This document shows, piece by piece, positions 60,631 to 64,000 of a DNA stretch of 64,000 bases. The DNA lies in assembly GCA_021018815.1 (NCBI GenBank), contig JAITYX010000064.1, forward strand, positions 3,009,501-3,073,500. Direction: 5' to 3'. Origin of the DNA: Talinum fruticosum. Taxonomy: Eukaryota; Streptophyta; Magnoliopsida; Caryophyllales; Talinaceae. The position numbers and the translations under genes are program-made. Position 1 is the stretch's first letter. Every line of letters begins with the position of its first letter. The notes beneath the pieces were generated by a model. The model was not told the origin of the DNA. It made no database searches and saw only the letters and a program-made list of their open reading frames with translations.

Positions 60631-61930
60631 GAGTGATCTTGTTCAGGGTCGTTTTATCTTAAAAATATGTTTTTGCCTCATAATCTCATTAAATATTACA
60701 AGAGGAGGGGGTATTTCATCACATGCTTTTGTGAAAATTGATTTGGAAGGGATCTTATACAGTTAACTGAGCCTTTCTTGAGACTGCTATGCTTGAACTT
60801 GGTTTTCCTAAAAAATTTGTGCAGTTGATTATGGTGTGCTTCACAACCCCTATGTTTTTTACTAACGTGAGATAGGGAACCAAGGGGCCTTTTTCAAGGG
60901 CGAGAAGGGGCTTAGACAAGGTGATCCCTTGTCTTCTTAATTATTAGCCAATGACTTCCGTTTCGCCCAAAGTCTGCTCGGGAGAGATTGAGCCAACTAG
61001 CCTTTGCTAATGATCTACTGTTGTTTGTTAGAGGGGATGTTGATTCTGTTAAGTCTCTTTGTCTTGTTTTTAAAATTTCTCTCTTATATCATGATTATAT
61101 GTCAATTTAGAAAAGTCTGACATCTATTTTGGTGGGGTTGAGGGTAGAAATCAAGACCCTATTTGGAAAGCTGCTGGTTTTAGCAACAGCTATTTCCTAT
61201 TAGGATATCTCGGGCTTCCTTTTTCTACTACTAGGTTGACTAATCAAATCTGTCAGCCTCTTACTGAGAAGATCAAAAATATTTTGATAGTTAGGCTGTG
61301 AAGAAACTCTCGTATGCTGGAAGGAAGTTCTGATTTAGGCATTAATGGATTTTGGTCTAGTCTTTCTATGCTGCCAATTTACACTATCAACACGATTGAC
61401 TCATTATGAGGTAGATTTTTCAAGAGTGGAGAGGTGGAAGGTAGAAAACTTGTTCCTATAAGCTAGAATACTGTCTGTCAGGAGTATAAAAACGTTGGTT
61501 TAAATTTCGAGGTGTTAGCCTGCCCATGATAGATGGATTACAGATGAATTCTTGCAAAAAAGGAGTATGTAGGTTCATAACCGTCATGTTTTCTGTGCTT
61601 CAGGTGTGGATTCATGCTCGGTTACTCTCATTTGTTTTTCAAGTGTGATTTTATCTGTTCTGTTTGGCGTAAAGTATAGTGTTGGGCAGCGTGGAAGGCC
61701 AGGCATTGGTCTGAAACATGAACTAAAATGGCATGGGAAGTATTATAGAGGCAATTCTCATATACAAATGTAGGAGAACCCTTCTAGCACTGGCCGTCTA
61801 TGAAGTTTGGAAGGAGAGGAATGGTCGAAAATTCCAAATGGGGGAGTATCATTGAGCCTTTCTTTGAGGCCTTTTTGTATTGTCTTCTTTTTGGGAAATT
61901 ATTAATGAAATCTTAATTTACCTTTTCCCC
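60630..61930 (+). pseudogene. L1-type LINE reverse-transcriptase remnant
   Basis: The plus strand shows the motif order of plant L1 reverse transcriptase. In order these are QGRFILKN, ETAMLELGFPKKFVQLIMVC, RGLRQGDPLSS, LAFANDLLLFVRGDVDSV, a YAGRK-like segment, then a zf-RVT-like C-terminal part (RHVFCASGVDSCS) and the usual short tail before about 61,920. The catalytic F[A/V]DD appears as FAND, which would abolish polymerase activity. Several stops and frame shifts are present. The 5' part of the element is missing. Confidence 0.8.
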
Positions 61931-64000
61931 AAAAACATACATAAAATGTAGAATAAACACACAATAGTAAATAATACTCTTTCATTAATACATGCCTATT
62001 AAAAGTTTTCGATCATAGCATCACAAAAATCTCGTGTCCATGAGTTGGTAATGTAGTTTGCTTCTGGTATCAGTGCTAGTACTTCTTCATTTAGAGGTAT
62101 CTTAAGCTCCCTGTGATTATTTTCTGAATGCCCATTCCATACTAATATTTTAGTGTTTCAGCTAGAACCTTTTTGATATCTTTACTGTCAGATACAGTTA
62201 CATCCACACAAGAACAAACAGTCAAAAGAAATACCGAGTAAAACAGCAGCCGTATCTCTTCTCTCTCCCTTCTTGCACGGAAAAATCTTGCCGACATCAG
62301 TTGTTTCTTAGTTTTTCCTCTCTTTCAAACCTTAAGCATTTGGCATATAGTAAAAACCTAGATCGAAGATATGTGATTCTATTTGTCCCATTATCAAACT
62401 AAATATTTGCAGATAGTGTCACCATTTTCAAATGGAGAACCTGAAAATCCAGAAGCTAATGAAGTAAAATATATAGACGAGCGTGAATATGAGTAACACA
62501 ATGGCTAAAAGGGTTTAAATTTTTCGAACTTTCGATATATTGCTCTTTTGATAAATATAAGATATATTGCTCTTAATAAGATCGGCTAATTCTGCTCATC
62601 TGCCCTCTTTGAATGCATAAATTGGAATACAAATCCAGCCGTTCAGGTATTCCTTTGCCTATAAAAGGTGAGAGAATTGCCTGATCTTTCCCCTCGTCGA
62701 ATTCACTATTCCATTGAAAAAAAGTCAGGTATTACTCTCCATTCACATTTTCTATGTCCATCTTATTGTTTTTCAAGCCCTGAAATGTGAAACTTACAAC
62801 AGAGGCAGAGAATACACATCTCAATGTTGAAAATCTGAAATGGCAGCTAACACCAAAATCAAACCTTTAGCAAACTTCATCCTCAACTTCTGTTCCAACA
62901 TATCCTTCTCTCTATAAGATTATCAAAAACCTCATATCAGGTGAACTTCTTCAATTTCCCATCTAATGTATCCTTCTTTCTCTAAGACTGTCAAACCCCA
63001 TATCAGCTGCACTTATCTCGACTTCTAAAGTGACATATCCATCATATCATTCCACAGAAAAACACATTGCATTAAAGACAAGCTCTGAATAGTCATGCGG
63101 CCCATTCATAAGTCCCCATATCCAATTTGTAGAGGCATTGAATATAGAAGAAGAAATGCTATTCCATATATCCCACCATTCTCAAGGGCCGAGGGAGAGA
63201 TGTTGATAAGTATTAAACATTGACATATTCAATTGTTCCATTCTGTTCTTGCTTTGTTCAGTAACCGGTCACAGAAAGATTAGGAGACGAGTGGAAGCCC
63301 CACCACCATAAATATGCATTATATACCCAAGAAAACAATTTATACAATCATCGCACACTTGCTATTCCCCTCCTTTTCCATCATGTACGGGTAGGATGTG
63401 AGAATTCAATAATTGAAGGGAAGATATGAAGGATTTCCACGCCAAGGATAAAATGCTGGTCCTCAAGGCACTAATCCTGTGCTAGTTTACTGCAAGTTAG
63501 TGGTACTTCAACTATAGCAGGGTATTCACGGGCAATTACAAGCAAGAAGAATGAGTTTGGGGCAAGCCAGTGAATAAAATATGTCTCAAGAATTGAGAAC
63601 TTTGGCAGTATGAACTCCTGCTGGCATATGGGTATCTTATTACTATTAGAAATCAATAATTTCAAGGTAGCACTAATAAATGGTTCTACAGGGATGGCAT
63701 GGGGAAGTTCTTACAATGAGATATTCCATCAGAAAAGCTTATAAATGTTGAGTTTTTTACTTTTTTGTACCCTGAGGTATTGTGAGTTTGTTTTTTCACC
63801 CTCTGGTATATGAAGGTACCTTGAGGTATTGCAAGTTTATTTTTTAACCCTCCGAAGTGCCAAGTCGGCCACCAAATTAAATAATTGACATTTTCACCCC
63901 TAATTTTTTTTTTAATAAAAAAGCAAATGAAAAAATGGAGACTTCTTTCTTTTTTGTGTATAAAATTCCTGCCAATGTTTATTTGTTATTTCTCTCTCCT
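61931..64000. other. spacer to right edge, no gene recognised
   Basis: A promoter-like CCTATAAAAGG lies at about 62,658 (+) without a following coding frame. An imperfect ~70-bp tandem duplication (ATATCCTTCTCTCTATAAGA and GTATCCTTCTTTCTCTAAGA) lies at about 62,897-63,035. From about 63,755 a partly repeated CCTGAGGTATTG...CCTTGAGGTATTG sequence may be the edge of a transposon that continues outside. Confidence 0.45.

Overview
This window reads as nuclear DNA of a flowering plant, most likely a eudicot. The genes are split by GT-AG introns, the spacers are AT-rich, and plant retroelements and DNA transposons are common. I do not assign a species. Exon coordinates below were built by hand from splice sites and reading frame and are exact only as far as that allows.

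Three conserved protein genes stand out. (1) 7,493-12,251 (+): hydroxymethylglutaryl-CoA synthase of the cytosolic mevalonate pathway, 12 coding exons, 471 aa, intact. (2) 13,780-20,586 (-): a C2-domain phospholipase D of the PIP2-dependent beta/gamma type, 10 coding exons. All splice sites are in order, but two homopolymers are each one base short, in exon 1 and exon 3. With those bases present the protein would be 848 aa. Genes 1 and 2 converge, with about 1.5 kb between their coding ends. (3) 36,394-43,808 (-): a class II KNOX homeobox gene closest to KNAT7, a secondary cell-wall regulator, 5 exons, 295 aa. A 5-kb second intron carries a complete hAT-like element and a (TA)30 tract. The three genes do not form a pathway or operon; they are ordinary neighbours.

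Between PLD and the KNOX gene lies a 10.0-kb LTR retroelement (22,967-32,979) with 606/598-bp LTRs and a perfect 5-bp target duplication (AAGAT). A tRNA-Asp-type primer-binding site, LTR TATA boxes and gag-protease remnants all place it on the minus strand. It has gag and protease traces but no reverse transcriptase or integrase. Its 3' half instead holds an intact antisense 184-codon ORF, about 2.3 kb of hairpin-bearing ~100-120-bp tandem repeats, and about 1.1 kb of pyrimidine-rich sequence. This layout fits the Tat lineage of Ty3/gypsy elements, in a non-autonomous form. It is the most unusual object in the window.

The rest is gene-poor and rich in small or decayed elements. These are a SINE with a 13-bp imperfect target duplication (1,044-1,175), hAT-like elements at 2,140-3,390 and 53,025-53,658, a 183-bp CACTA miniature (49,614-49,796), a 5S-rRNA-like Cassandra-type LTR (about 34.5-34.95 kb), an RTE LINE fragment in PLD intron 3, L1-type reverse-transcriptase and RNase H remnants at 59.1-61.9 kb, and a pair of related inverted-repeat elements near 55 and 57 kb. 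From 44 to 64 kb I see no convincing complete protein gene.
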